From an uncultured Bacteroidota bacterium (lineage in GTDB: Bacteria > Bacteroidota > Bacteroidia > Chitinophagales > Chitinophagaceae), in NCBI GenBank assembly GCA_903831575.1, contig CAIKYB010000036.1, positions 1 through 64,000 on the forward strand: DNA of 64,000 nucleotides, read 5' to 3'. Shown here in pieces: positions 8,004 to 15,990 of this stretch. Every line of letters begins with the position of its first letter. The stretch's first letter is position 1. Made by a program: the position numbers and the translations under genes. The notes below the pieces were generated by a model. The model ran no database searches and was not told the origin of the DNA. It saw only the letters and a program-made list of their open reading frames with translations.

Positions 8004-8781
8004 TTAGTGGGATTTTAATTGTGATTTGTGTGCCTTTTCCTATGGCAGAAGTAATTGTGGCTTCTCCATTTAATAAAATTGCTCTGTTTTTTATATTACT
8101 TAAGCCCTGGCCTTCTTTTGAGATGGAGACATCAAAGCCGATGCCGTTGTCAACAATATCAATCTGAAGTAGCATACTAGTGTAATGAAGCAGGATGTGG
8201 ATTTCAGTTGAATGAGCATGCTTAATCGTGTTATTAATTGACTCCTGAACAATACGAAAAAGCATTAACTCTTTTTCAGCATCCATATAAATAGGTTCGC
8301 CGGTTAAGGTAAATTTGAATTTGTACTGCCCTGTTTTACCAACTTGCCCAATTTCATTTTCCAAGGCCTTAATAAGCCCCAGATTAGCAATAAAATCAGA
8401 GCTCATACTTCTGCTCAAATCTCTGAGGTCGCTTATTGATTCGGATATATTCTGAATGGCATCATTAATCAAGTCTTTGTAGAATTTGTTATTATCATAA
8501 CCGGAAGTATTAAGCTGAAGTTTAGCCAGTGATAATTTTTGTCCGATATTATCATGAATCTCCTTCGAAATATTTTGAAAGGTTGCTTCTTGAATTTTTA
8601 TCTGTGTTTTTAAAATTTCATTTTCATGTTTTGATTGCAATTCATTAACCCCTAAAAAATGTAACATTTGTTTTTTTTGATACTTATAAATCATTGAAAT
8701 GACAAGTAGAGATAATACTAAGAATAATAAAACTAAAATCACTATAAAAATTAAGACGTTTTCTTCTCTTGAATCGAGCAT
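7984..8781 (-). CDS. HisKA_3-type sensor histidine kinase (cassette 2)
   Basis: Inner-membrane histidine kinase of 265 aa. One N-terminal helix (about 9-31) is followed by a linker, the HisKA_3 H-box with H76 in EIHDNIGQKL, and a HATPase domain with N-box QESINNTIKH and G-box region GQGLSNIKNR. As in cassette 1, no periplasmic sensor domain is present. Its gene overlaps the upstream membrane-protein gene by 31 bp and the downstream regulator gene by 20 bp, so all three are probably translated as a coupled unit and the three proteins likely work together. Confidence 0.92.
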   Translation of the reverse strand: MLDSREENVLIFIVILVLLFLVLSLLVISMIYKYQKKQMLHFLGVNELQSKHENEILKTQIKIQEATFQNISKEIHDNIGQKLSLAKLQLNTSGYDNNKFYKDLINDAIQNISESISDLRDLSRSMSSDFIANLGLIKALENEIGQVGKTGQYKFKFTLTGEPIYMDAEKELMLFRIVQESINNTIKHAHSTEIHILLHYTSMLLQIDIVDNGIGFDVSISKEGQGLSNIKNRAILLNGEATITSAIGKGTQITIKIPLNESEKI

Positions 8782-9437
8782 ATAAAAGATTTAATAAAAA
8801 AAGAAAACATTATTATGTAACCAAACGGAGGAAGATTACATAAAATAAAATCATTAACAATATCATTTCGGATATTAAAATTCCTAGGGCTTACTAAATA
8901 AGACCAAAGCGAGAATATAGGAAAGCATATAATAGAACAAAGAAGCACTCCGGCAACTATCCAAAAAGTTGGATAATTTATAAGATTTTTTGTAGGGGGA
9001 TTGTTAAATAATTTATATAAATAAATAATTGATAAAATAATTAATCCGAAATGATTTGTTGCAAATGCATACTTATCTATAAATATATCAGAATTAAAAA
9101 CTTGATAGATTAATGCTATTAAGATAAATAATATAAATATCTCTAATATTATTATTCCCTTTTTATCTGGCATCATAAGTAATAAATATCCCCCTAAAAA
9201 GCCGAAATTAAAAACAAGTGAATAACGATTCATTAGATTAGCATGGGGAAATATGACTATATGGTTTAATGTTAAAAAAAGTGGAATCATTATTATTAAA
9301 CTTACTGAAGTATAGATAAAAAATGCTTTCATGTGCTTTGGATAACACCTGATTAGCAATGGAATAGAAAAAATGAAAGCCAATAAAATTGTTAAGCATT
9401 GAGCATTAAAAAAAAAGTATCTACTAAATTCACTCAT
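8751..9437 (-). CDS. putative multi-helix membrane partner of the kinase (cassette 2)
   Basis: Unrecognised integral membrane protein of 228 aa with about seven predicted helices. A short N-terminus and helix 1 (about 13-30) are followed by a charged turn (RCYPKHMK), helix 2 starting AFFIYT, and a C-terminal tail ending in QEKKTS. It is paralogous to the protein at 5486-6160. With the next two genes it forms an overlapping operon, which makes a role as membrane input module for the short kinase the simplest reading (inference). An ATG start at 9437 is preceded by a -7-like TAATATTG (9452-9445). Confidence 0.75.
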   Translation of the reverse strand: MSEFSRYFFFNAQCLTILLAFIFSIPLLIRCYPKHMKAFFIYTSVSLIIMIPLFLTLNHIVIFPHANLMNRYSLVFNFGFLGGYLLLMMPDKKGIIILEIFILFILIALIYQVFNSDIFIDKYAFATNHFGLIILSIIYLYKLFNNPPTKNLINYPTFWIVAGVLLCSIICFPIFSLWSYLVSPRNFNIRNDIVNDFILCNLPPFGYIIMFSFFIKSFICSIQEKKTS

Positions 9438-9559
9438 AATCCCACAATATTACACCACAACAATTAAACCTCCTTGAGAAAAACACAGTAAATTCCTGTT
9501 GTTTTACTCCTTACTCTAAAAATAAATTCTACGACTTTTGAATTTGTTGAGTTTCTACC

Positions 9560-9738
9560 GTACTCTGTGGGGCTATAACACCAGGGCGGATTAAATGCTG
9601 CTCTGGTGTTTTTAAAAAGACGGAAGATTAGCAGGCTAAGAATTTTGATGTTTGGATTAATTGCAAAACTCAGGGAGTATTCGAACTGGGTTAATCCAAA
9701 AATGAGGCGAATAAAATTTTATCGCCTCATTTTTTTTA
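9560..9738 (+). ncRNA. candidate structured small RNA
   Basis: Three consecutive hairpins on the plus strand. First, AACACCAG (9577-9584) pairs with CTGGTGTT (9603-9610), extended by G-U and G-C pairs to about 13 bp and followed by five T. Second, a perfect 10-bp stem TTTGGATTAA (9651-9660) / TTAATCCAAA (9691-9700) encloses an inner CTCAG/CTGGG stem. Third is a strong intrinsic terminator (9701-9737). The middle hairpin carries compatible G-U pairs, as in a maintained RNA fold. The 5' end is not clear. It matches no RNA family I recognise, and the limits are approximate. Confidence 0.45.
9701..9737 (+). terminator. intrinsic terminator of the sRNA candidate
   Basis: The arms AATGAGGCGA (9701-9710) and TCGCCTCATT (9722-9731) are perfectly complementary, the loop is AT-rich and partly self-complementary, and a run of eight T (9730-9737) follows. 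No protein gene ends upstream on this strand. Confidence 0.85.
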
Positions 9739-9908
9739 AAGCTGTTCTTACATATAAAATACCAATTAGGGAATATTGCTTACGAATTTACACAACATCA
9801 TAGTAAAATCCCTATTGAAGGGATAGGGTAAATACACGCGATCTTTTGTCATAAAACAATTAGACCTTGCATCCTACGTTATTAGAACCTAAAATAACAA
9901 CAATACTT

Positions 9909-10586
9909 ATGAGCCAAGAATCAAAAGAACCCATCAGAGTTATTATTGCAGACGATCATGTACTCTACAGAGCCGGCGTAAAAGCGGCACTTAGTTCTAA
10001 GACCGATATCAAAGTAATAGCAGAAGCAGATAATGGATCGCACTTACTCAACTTATTAAAGAATATTGAAGTTGACGTCATCCTACTAGATATTCAAATG
10101 CCCATCATGGATGGCATTGCCACATTACCTGAAATAAAAAAAATCAACCCACTCATCAAAGTAATCATGCTCACTATGGTTGACGACAATAGTATGATTA
10201 CAAAATTGATGGAGCTTGGCGCGAATAGTTACCTCACCAAAACAAGCGATAGTGAAATCATTTACGAAGCGATAAAGACTTGTTTTGAACAGGAATATTA
10301 TTTCAATTCTATGACCAATAAAGCGTTGTTGAGCAACCTCAAACAACGTACCCCTGCGATTCCTCAACAGTTATCTCCACAGGATGCTCAATTAAATGAC
10401 AAGGAAACAACTATTTTACGCTTGATGTGTGAGGAAAAAAGTACCAAAGAAATTGCTGATATGGTAGAATTAAGCCCACGAACAGTGGAAGCCATCCGTG
10501 ATCGTTTAAAAGTAAAAACAGGATCAAAAACTACCGCAGGACTAATCATGTACGCTGTAAAACATAAAATCATCGAAGAACTTTAA
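9909..10586 (+). CDS. lone LuxR/NarL-family response regulator (divergent, second copy)
   Basis: Two-component regulator of 225 aa: receiver domain with D15/D16 and acceptor D61 (LDIQMP), then a LuxR HTH with DKETTILRL and LSPRTVEAIRDRL. The frame is open from a TTG at 9867, but the ATG at 9909 (MSQESKEPIR) aligns with the N-termini of the other three regulators. It is the closest local relative of the regulator at 6665-7330 and holds the same position relative to its kinase cassette, which supports a segmental duplication. No kinase gene lies on the same strand; cross-talk with the neighbouring kinases is possible. Confidence 0.92.
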   Translation: MSQESKEPIRVIIADDHVLYRAGVKAALSSKTDIKVIAEADNGSHLLNLLKNIEVDVILLDIQMPIMDGIATLPEIKKINPLIKVIMLTMVDDNSMITKLMELGANSYLTKTSDSEIIYEAIKTCFEQEYYFNSMTNKALLSNLKQRTPAIPQQLSPQDAQLNDKETTILRLMCEEKSTKEIADMVELSPRTVEAIRDRLKVKTGSKTTAGLIMYAVKHKIIEEL

Positions 10587-10662
10587 AGCTAACTTTAACC
10601 CAGATTTTAATTATAATTATTAAAATAATCCTCGGAAAGCCGGGGATTATTTATTTTACATC

Positions 10663-11511
10663 ATGGCATTTATTAATTACAACGGAAAACTACTCGACGA
10701 ACACACCCCTATTATTGAAGCAGATAACAGAGGCTTGAAATTTGGCGACGGATTATTTGAAACCCTTAAGTTCAAAAAAGGAAAATTAATTCTGATAGAC
10801 GAACACCTCGCCAGACTTTGGAATGGGATGAAACTTCTGCAATTTGAATTCCCCAAACATTTTACGCCTGATTCATTAGAACAACAAATCCTGCAGCTTG
10901 TTAAAAAAAACAACCTTACTGCAGCAAGAATCAGACTTACCATCACCAGAGGAAACGGAGGATTATATGATGCTCAACAGCACACCCCTAATGTTATTAT
11001 TCAAACCTGGCCACTACCCGAAACCAATGGACAACTCAATGAAAACGGCTTACAATGCTGCATTTTTAGAGATAGTTTTAAGTCAATAGATATTTTCAGT
11101 AACAGTAAACACAACAATTTCTTAGTATACAGCATGGGTGCACTTTATGCAAAAAAACAGAAGTGCAATGATGCCATTATTCTCAACCAGCATGACCATA
11201 TTTGCGACAGCACTATTGCTAATATTTTTCTTATAAAAAACGAGGTGATCTATACACCTGCATTAACAGAAGGTTGTATCGCAGGAGTAATGAGAAACTT
11301 TATTATTAAAGCACTCCAAAAAGCAGGATATGAAGTTGTCGAGAACAACATATCTCAAGACGCATTACTCGATGCAGATGAAGTATTTCTTTCCAACTCG
11401 ATTTACAATATCCGCTGGGTTGCCGCAATAGAAAATAAAAATTACTCCAATAAAAAAACGCTCGAAATTTTTCGCTATTTAGAGCAAACAAATCCAGCTG
11501 ATTTTTGTTAG
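10663..11511 (+). CDS. class IV (PLP-dependent) aminotransferase / aminodeoxychorismate lyase-like
   Basis: Fold-type IV PLP enzyme of 282 aa, a family that includes branched-chain aminotransferases and 4-amino-4-deoxychorismate lyase (PabC, p-aminobenzoate synthesis). Visible motifs are RGLKFGDGLFET (23-34), the likely PLP lysine K149 in NSKHNNFL, and the cofactor-binding segment CDSTIANIFLI followed by TPALTEGCIAGVMR. The conserved acid before (S/T)T is Asp here rather than Glu. Substrate cannot be assigned from sequence; a PabC-like role is favoured by size but no pab gene is adjacent. Photolyase follows 19 bp downstream. Confidence 0.85.
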   Translation: MAFINYNGKLLDEHTPIIEADNRGLKFGDGLFETLKFKKGKLILIDEHLARLWNGMKLLQFEFPKHFTPDSLEQQILQLVKKNNLTAARIRLTITRGNGGLYDAQQHTPNVIIQTWPLPETNGQLNENGLQCCIFRDSFKSIDIFSNSKHNNFLVYSMGALYAKKQKCNDAIILNQHDHICDSTIANIFLIKNEVIYTPALTEGCIAGVMRNFIIKALQKAGYEVVENNISQDALLDADEVFLSNSIYNIRWVAAIENKNYSNKKTLEIFRYLEQTNPADFC

Positions 11512-11530
11512 AGAAAGAAAAAATAGAACA

Positions 11531-12841
11531 ATGACGGTAAATATTTTTTGGTTTAGAAGAGATTTACGCCTGGAAGACAATGCAGGGCTCTATAGCGCAT
11601 TGAAGGGCAATTTTCCTGTGGTACCCATTTTTATTTTCGATAAAAATATCCTTGATCAGTTGGTGGATAAATCAGATAGAAGAGTCGAATTTATTCATGC
11701 TGCACTTACCCAAATGCAAAGCGAATTAAAAGCCATAGGAAGTAGTTTGGAAGTCATCTACGATACCCCGGAAAAAGCTTTTGAAAAATTAATCAAACAT
11801 CACAAGATAGCAAACGTATATACCAACCACGACTATGAAGCATATGGTATAAAAAGAGATGCTGAAATAAAAGAACTATTGCATACTCACAAAATTGAAT
11901 TTCATACATTCAAAGATCAAGTCATTTTTGAAAAGAATGAAGTCACTAAAGATGATGGAAAACCTTATACCATTTTCACGCCATACAGCAGAAAATGGAA
12001 ACAGGCGATGTCTCAAAATAACCTGCCAAGCTACCCTACAAAAAAGCACTTCGGCAATTTTTATAAAACCGCTACTACTGAAATCATATCGCTACAAAAA
12101 ATTGGATTTAAAACAACAAATGAACCATTTCCCTCCAACAATCTAAACAAAGATCTGGTTCAGCATTACAAAGAACAACGGGATATTCCGAGTATCAATG
12201 GCACATCAAAACTAGGTGTTCATTTGAGATTTGGTACCGTTAGTATTCGGAAGTTGGTGCAGCAATGCAGCAGCTTATCTGAAACATTTTTGAATGAATT
12301 AATCTGGCGAGATTTTTACCACATGATTCTCTGGCATTTCCCTCACGTAAACCATTACAAATCCTTTAAGCCAGCATATGACCAGATTGAATGGAGGCAT
12401 GATGAAAACGATTTTGAAAAATGGTGTAATGGACAAACTGGCTACCCCATAGTAGACGCAGGAATGAGGGAATTAAATGCAACCGGATTCATGCACAATC
12501 GTGTACGAATGATTACGGCATCTTTTCTTTGTAAACATTTGCTTTTAGATTGGAGATGGGGCGAAGGTTATTTTGCACAAAAATTATTGGACTATGATTT
12601 TGCGGCAAACAATGGAGGTTGGCAATGGGCCGCGGGAAGTGGATGTGATGCAGCTCCATATTTCAGAATATTCAATCCTTATCTCCAGACAAAAAAATTC
12701 GATCCCGATTTTAAATATATAAAAAAATGGGTGCCTGAATTTCAGGAATTTAATTATCCTGCGCCAATTGTGAATCATGAATTTGCAAGAAAACGTTGTC
12801 TGGAAGTTTATGGAAAGGCATTAAAAAAAGAAGCCTTCTAA
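11531..12841 (+). CDS. phrB: deoxyribodipyrimidine photolyase
   Basis: Light-driven repair of cyclobutane pyrimidine dimers using reduced FAD. The 436-aa protein starts with the photolyase domain (NIFWFRRDLRLEDN) and ends with the FAD-binding domain: GFMHNRVRM, then ANNGGWQW (about residue 357 on) and PYFRIFNP. The Asn that in photolyases contacts FAD N5, and the first Trp of the electron-transfer chain, fall in NNGGW as in the E. coli enzyme. This favours a repair photolyase over a cryptochrome. Its stop overlaps the stop of the convergent mqnD gene by a few bases. Confidence 0.93.
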   Translation: MTVNIFWFRRDLRLEDNAGLYSALKGNFPVVPIFIFDKNILDQLVDKSDRRVEFIHAALTQMQSELKAIGSSLEVIYDTPEKAFEKLIKHHKIANVYTNHDYEAYGIKRDAEIKELLHTHKIEFHTFKDQVIFEKNEVTKDDGKPYTIFTPYSRKWKQAMSQNNLPSYPTKKHFGNFYKTATTEIISLQKIGFKTTNEPFPSNNLNKDLVQHYKEQRDIPSINGTSKLGVHLRFGTVSIRKLVQQCSSLSETFLNELIWRDFYHMILWHFPHVNHYKSFKPAYDQIEWRHDENDFEKWCNGQTGYPIVDAGMRELNATGFMHNRVRMITASFLCKHLLLDWRWGEGYFAQKLLDYDFAANNGGWQWAAGSGCDAAPYFRIFNPYLQTKKFDPDFKYIKKWVPEFQEFNYPAPIVNHEFARKRCLEVYGKALKKEAF

Positions 12842-13668
12842 TCTACAAAAAGAGAGAAGCCCGAAGTGATTTCTTGTTCTTTATCAAACACACTCATCAT
12901 GCTTACAATGGCCTGTTTGCCTGCTTCTCCTAAGGAAAGCGAATAGTCATTCACATACAAATCGATATGTTTCCTCATCACGGATTCACTCATTTCCTGC
13001 GCATGTATTTTTACATAATCGCTTAACTGCGGATAATTTTCAAATGAGTAGGTTATACTTTTTCTAATTAGTTCGTCTATTTTTTGCTGTATTGATTTTT
13101 CTATTTTTCTGTTAATAACGATACCGCCTAGTGGAATTGGACCTTCCGTTTTTTTCTCCCAGAAATCTCCCAAATCAATAATTTTAACCAGCCCCTTTTG
13201 ATGATACGTAAACCTGTTTTCATGAATAATCACACCCAGGCCTTTCCCGGCTGCTACAAAAGATTCTATCTCGTCGTAACGTAAAAATATTTTTTGTTTA
13301 GCATGAGGATATGCCATTGAAAATAAAAAATGAGCCGTGGTGTTTTCTCCTGGGATGGCAATTGGGAAATGATCAATACTGGAAAAGTCTTGTTCTTGAT
13401 TTGAAATCAATAATGGGCCAACTCCTTTACCCAAAGCACTTCCGCTATTTAGTATAACATAAGCGTTTGCAATAGAAGGATACACGCCGTAGCTAACTTT
13501 TGTAATATCGTAAGTTGAATGAAGGGCATGTTGATTCAAGGTCTCCACATCTTCAAGAACAGGAATGAAGTCAAATCCTTCGGTATCAATTTTTTTATTA
13601 ACTAAAGCATCAAAAATAAAAGTATCATTGGGGCAAGGAGAAAATCCAATAGTGAATGGCATGAGCAT
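12838..13668 (-). CDS. mqnD: 1,4-dihydroxy-6-naphthoate synthase
   Basis: Futalosine-pathway enzyme that converts cyclic dehypoxanthine futalosine to 1,4-dihydroxy-6-naphthoate on the way to menaquinone. The 276-aa protein begins with the family hallmark SPCPNDTFIFDALV and contains the His-bearing GVIIHENR segment. Its ATG follows the mqnB stop with no gap; a second ATG two codons in (13662) is equally possible. Operon with mqnB. Other pathway genes (mqnA, mqnC, mqnE) are not in the window. Confidence 0.94.
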   Translation of the reverse strand: MLMPFTIGFSPCPNDTFIFDALVNKKIDTEGFDFIPVLEDVETLNQHALHSTYDITKVSYGVYPSIANAYVILNSGSALGKGVGPLLISNQEQDFSSIDHFPIAIPGENTTAHFLFSMAYPHAKQKIFLRYDEIESFVAAGKGLGVIIHENRFTYHQKGLVKIIDLGDFWEKKTEGPIPLGGIVINRKIEKSIQQKIDELIRKSITYSFENYPQLSDYVKIHAQEMSESVMRKHIDLYVNDYSLSLGEAGKQAIVSMMSVFDKEQEITSGFSLFVD

Positions 13669-14295
13669 TTATTTTGATTGCAATAATTCGTAAATATCCA
13701 TTAAAGTATCATTTGATGCCGCTATGGCTTCTTTGATTTTCCATTTTGATTTATTACGCTCTCCTACCTCATTGCTGATGCCTCTTATTTGCAGAAAAGG
13801 AATATGCTGTTGCAAACAAACATAATGAAACGCCGCGCCCTCCATGGATTCCAGAGCTGCATCATATTTCATGTTGATCTGGTTGATGTAACTCTTATCA
13901 TCTGTTAATAAATTCACCGTCAACCCTTTTGCTTTCTTTAATGAGGAATCACTAATGATAGGGCCTTCATTTATTAACCATCCATCCTGAAAAGGAAATT
14001 GATTGTGATTATTGAACCCAAGATCAAAAGCAGATTTGAATACCTTATTTTCCATCACTCCAATATCTGCAAAACAATCCTGCTGGACCAAAACAACTTC
14101 TCCTATATTCAAACTTGTTGAAAAAGTACCGGCAATCCCTACTTGTAAAATAAAGCTGTATTCAATTTGACCAACCTGGTGCAATAGCGAATACATCGCC
14201 ATTGGAGCGCCAACACCTGTAATTAAATAATCTGCGGATGGATATCTTTTTAAAAAAGGTTCCAATTCCATCTCAGTAGCAGCTGTAATTAACAT
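13669..14295 (-). CDS. mqnB: futalosine hydrolase
   Basis: Removes hypoxanthine from futalosine in menaquinone synthesis; a nucleoside-phosphorylase-fold hydrolase. About 208 aa, with the fold's GVGAPMA loop, QVGIAGTF, the ALESMEGAAFHYV motif that binds the ribose, and IRGISNEVG near the C-terminus. The frame is open to 14319, but a -7-like GAAATTTG (14313-14306) and the family N-terminus (LITAATEMEL) favour the ATG at 14295, or the one at 14301. It is divergent from the first PTPS gene and stop-to-start joined to mqnD. Confidence 0.92.
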   Translation of the reverse strand: MLITAATEMELEPFLKRYPSADYLITGVGAPMAMYSLLHQVGQIEYSFILQVGIAGTFSTSLNIGEVVLVQQDCFADIGVMENKVFKSAFDLGFNNHNQFPFQDGWLINEGPIISDSSLKKAKGLTVNLLTDDKSYINQINMKYDAALESMEGAAFHYVCLQQHIPFLQIRGISNEVGERNKSKWKIKEAIAASNDTLMDIYELLQSK

Positions 14296-14346
14296 AGACA
14301 TTGGGCAAATTTCGTACATACAGTTTACATTTTAGCGAATAGTATT

Positions 14347-14354
14347 TACCTTTG
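14347..14354 (+). promoter_or_regulatory. -7 promoter element for the PTPS-folE operon
   Basis: TACCTTTG is a perfect TANNTTTG match; TTTA lies exactly 19 nt upstream (14324-14327). The first ATG follows 19 nt downstream. Confidence 0.7.
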
Positions 14355-14373
14355 CGAAAATTTATTCAAATTA

Positions 14374-14784
14374 ATGGTATACATCACCAGGATAGAACAT
14401 TTCAATTCGGCTCACAAACTTTTTAACCCTTTATGGACAAAAGAAGAAAACGAAGCGATTTTTGGCAAATGTGCCAATGAAAACTGGCATGGCCATAATT
14501 TTGAATTACATGTCACAATTGCAGGGGAACCTAACCCGGATAATGGTTTTGTTTATGATGTAAAAAAACTAAGCATTATTATTAAGGAATTTGTTATCGA
14601 CGTCCTGGATCATAAAAATCTTAATCTAGACGTTGCTTTTATGCAAGGGAAACTTTGTTCCATAGAAAACCTTATTATCGGCATCTGGAACCAGCTTTCA
14701 CCAGAACTTCCTTCAGACATCAAATTGCATTCCTTGAAATTGTATGAAACACCAAGGATATATGTGGAATACTTTGGCAGTTAA
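14374..14784 (+). CDS. 6-pyruvoyl-tetrahydropterin synthase family protein (first copy)
   Basis: 136-aa T-fold enzyme acting on 7,8-dihydroneopterin triphosphate, the product of GTP cyclohydrolase I, encoded two genes downstream. Zinc ligands are visible as H14 (NSAH) and H39/H41 (HGH), and the catalytic Cys is C33 (FGKC). The catalytic Asp/His region is VLDHKNLN. The spacing C-x5-HGH resembles the biopterin-type PTPS rather than the C-x3-HGH I associate with QueD, so a pterin product is likelier than queuosine; the generic annotation would be 6-carboxytetrahydropterin synthase (QueD family). The tandem paralogue at 14868 shares all these residues. Confidence 0.88.
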   Translation: MVYITRIEHFNSAHKLFNPLWTKEENEAIFGKCANENWHGHNFELHVTIAGEPNPDNGFVYDVKKLSIIIKEFVIDVLDHKNLNLDVAFMQGKLCSIENLIIGIWNQLSPELPSDIKLHSLKLYETPRIYVEYFGS

Positions 14785-14867
14785 TTGTATTTAAGCCATT
14801 AACAATTGTTATATTTATTCTTGCAAAATGGAGAACAATTTCTTTCAACTATTGTTATTATCAACAC

Positions 14868-15293
14868 ATGAATCACAAAGTCGCAGTATATAGAAAAGAA
14901 CATTTCAATGCAGCACACCGGCTGAACAATCCATTGTGGGACGAAGCGACCAACCAATCTGTATTCGGGAAATGCAATAACCCTAATTATCATGGGCACA
15001 ATTATGAATTAATTGTAAAAGTAATTGGTGACATCAATCCCGATACTGGATATGTAATTGACATGAAAGTATTGAGCGATATCATTCAAGAAAATATTAC
15101 GGAAAAATTCGATCACAGAAATTTCAATGAAGACTGCATCGAATTTAAAACACTAAATCCTACTGTGGAAAACATTGCCGTTGTAATCTATAGTATTCTG
15201 AGAAAAGAAATTAAACCCGATCTTGATCTGCAGGTACGTCTATTCGAAACCGAGAGGAATTTTGTAGATTATCCTGCAAGCTGTACTTTTTAA
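14868..15293 (+). CDS. 6-pyruvoyl-tetrahydropterin synthase family protein (second copy)
   Basis: 141-aa paralogue of the preceding gene with the same motifs: H17 (NAAH), catalytic C36 (FGKC), H42/H44 (HGH) with C-x5-HGH spacing, and FDHRNFN in place of LDHKNLN. It lies 83 bp after the first copy and 9 bp before folE, giving an operon PTPS-PTPS-folE that begins with GTP and ends with a 6-substituted tetrahydropterin. The two copies differ enough to suggest separate substrates or a mixed oligomer (inference). No sepiapterin reductase, queC or queE lies nearby. Confidence 0.88.
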   Translation: MNHKVAVYRKEHFNAAHRLNNPLWDEATNQSVFGKCNNPNYHGHNYELIVKVIGDINPDTGYVIDMKVLSDIIQENITEKFDHRNFNEDCIEFKTLNPTVENIAVVIYSILRKEIKPDLDLQVRLFETERNFVDYPASCTF

Positions 15294-15302
15294 ATATATA
15301 CC

Positions 15303-15899
15303 ATGTCATACCAAAGAATTGAACAATACGATACTGAGAAAACGCTTGAATTAGCAAATGCTTACAAACAAATCATTGGACTACTCGGTGAGAATCCAGA
15401 AAGAGAAGGGCTTCAAAAAACTCCTGAAAGAATTGCAAAAGCCATGCAATACCTGACACAAGGATACGATTTGGATGCTAAAGCAATTTTAGAATCTGCT
15501 AAATTCCATGAAGATGTGAGTGAAATGATTATTGTAAAAGACATTGAATTATATAGTATGTGTGAACATCACATCTTGCCCTTTTACGGAAAAGCACACA
15601 TCGCTTACATTCCAAATGGATACATTACAGGATTGAGTAAAATCGCAAGAGTAGTAGATGTATTCAGCAGAAGATTACAAGTACAAGAACGATTGACTGA
15701 ACAAATATTAAATGCCATCAAAGACACGTTAAACCCTCTTGGAGTAGCTGTTGTAATTGAGGCTTCTCATTTGTGCATGATGATGCGAGGTGTATCCAAA
15801 CAGAATTCTGTAACCACAACTTCCGCTTTTTCAGGAGCATTTGAAAAGAATGAGACCAGAAGCGAGTTCTTAAAACTCATCACCAATAAATTGCATTAA
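15303..15899 (+). CDS. folE: GTP cyclohydrolase I
   Basis: Converts GTP to 7,8-dihydroneopterin triphosphate, first step of folate and pterin synthesis. The 198-aa protein carries the zinc-site residues in MCEHHILPF and the later SHLCMMMRG, the substrate-binding KIARVVDVF(S/A)RR segment and the ERLTEQI motif, all in the right order. It is the last gene of the PTPS operon and is followed by an intrinsic terminator at 15918. Confidence 0.96.
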   Translation: MSYQRIEQYDTEKTLELANAYKQIIGLLGENPEREGLQKTPERIAKAMQYLTQGYDLDAKAILESAKFHEDVSEMIIVKDIELYSMCEHHILPFYGKAHIAYIPNGYITGLSKIARVVDVFSRRLQVQERLTEQILNAIKDTLNPLGVAVVIEASHLCMMMRGVSKQNSVTTTSAFSGAFEKNETRSEFLKLITNKLH

Positions 15900-15917
15900 T
15901 TTATGGAACACTATTAT

Positions 15918-15948
15918 AAAAAATCCCTTTTTTAAGGGATTTTTTATT
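15918..15948 (+). terminator. terminator after folE
   Basis: A 12-bp perfect stem (AAAAAATCCCTT / AAGGGATTTTTT) with a TTTT loop, running into a T-rich tail, 18 bp after the folE stop. Confidence 0.85.
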
Positions 15949-15954
15949 TCTTTG
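15947..15954 (+). promoter_or_regulatory. -7 promoter element for fabD
   Basis: TTTCTTTG (one mismatch to TANNTTTG) followed by GCA, the usual flank of these elements, 36 nt before the fabD start and directly after the folE terminator. Confidence 0.45.
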
Positions 15955-15990
15955 CACAAACCAACCAGTATTCCATAAAATATTATCAAG

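Larger units (their letters stand above)
9438..9908. other. divergent gap holding an sRNA candidate and TACGA half-sites
   Basis: A gap of about 470 bp between the cassette 2 membrane gene and the second lone regulator. It contains two TACGA half-sites (9530-9534, 9781-9785) like those in the first divergent gap, the hairpin series described separately at 9560-9738, and an imperfect CCCTAT...ATAGGG inverted repeat near 9812-9831. A 65-codon frame at 9606-9803 crosses the hairpins and is not considered a gene. Confidence 0.5.

Noticed and set aside
9606-9803. 65-codon open frame in the gap before the second lone regulator
   Set aside because: It runs through one stable hairpin and an intrinsic terminator, has no recognisable domain and reads Lys/Arg/Ile-rich noise; the RNA structures explain the region better.
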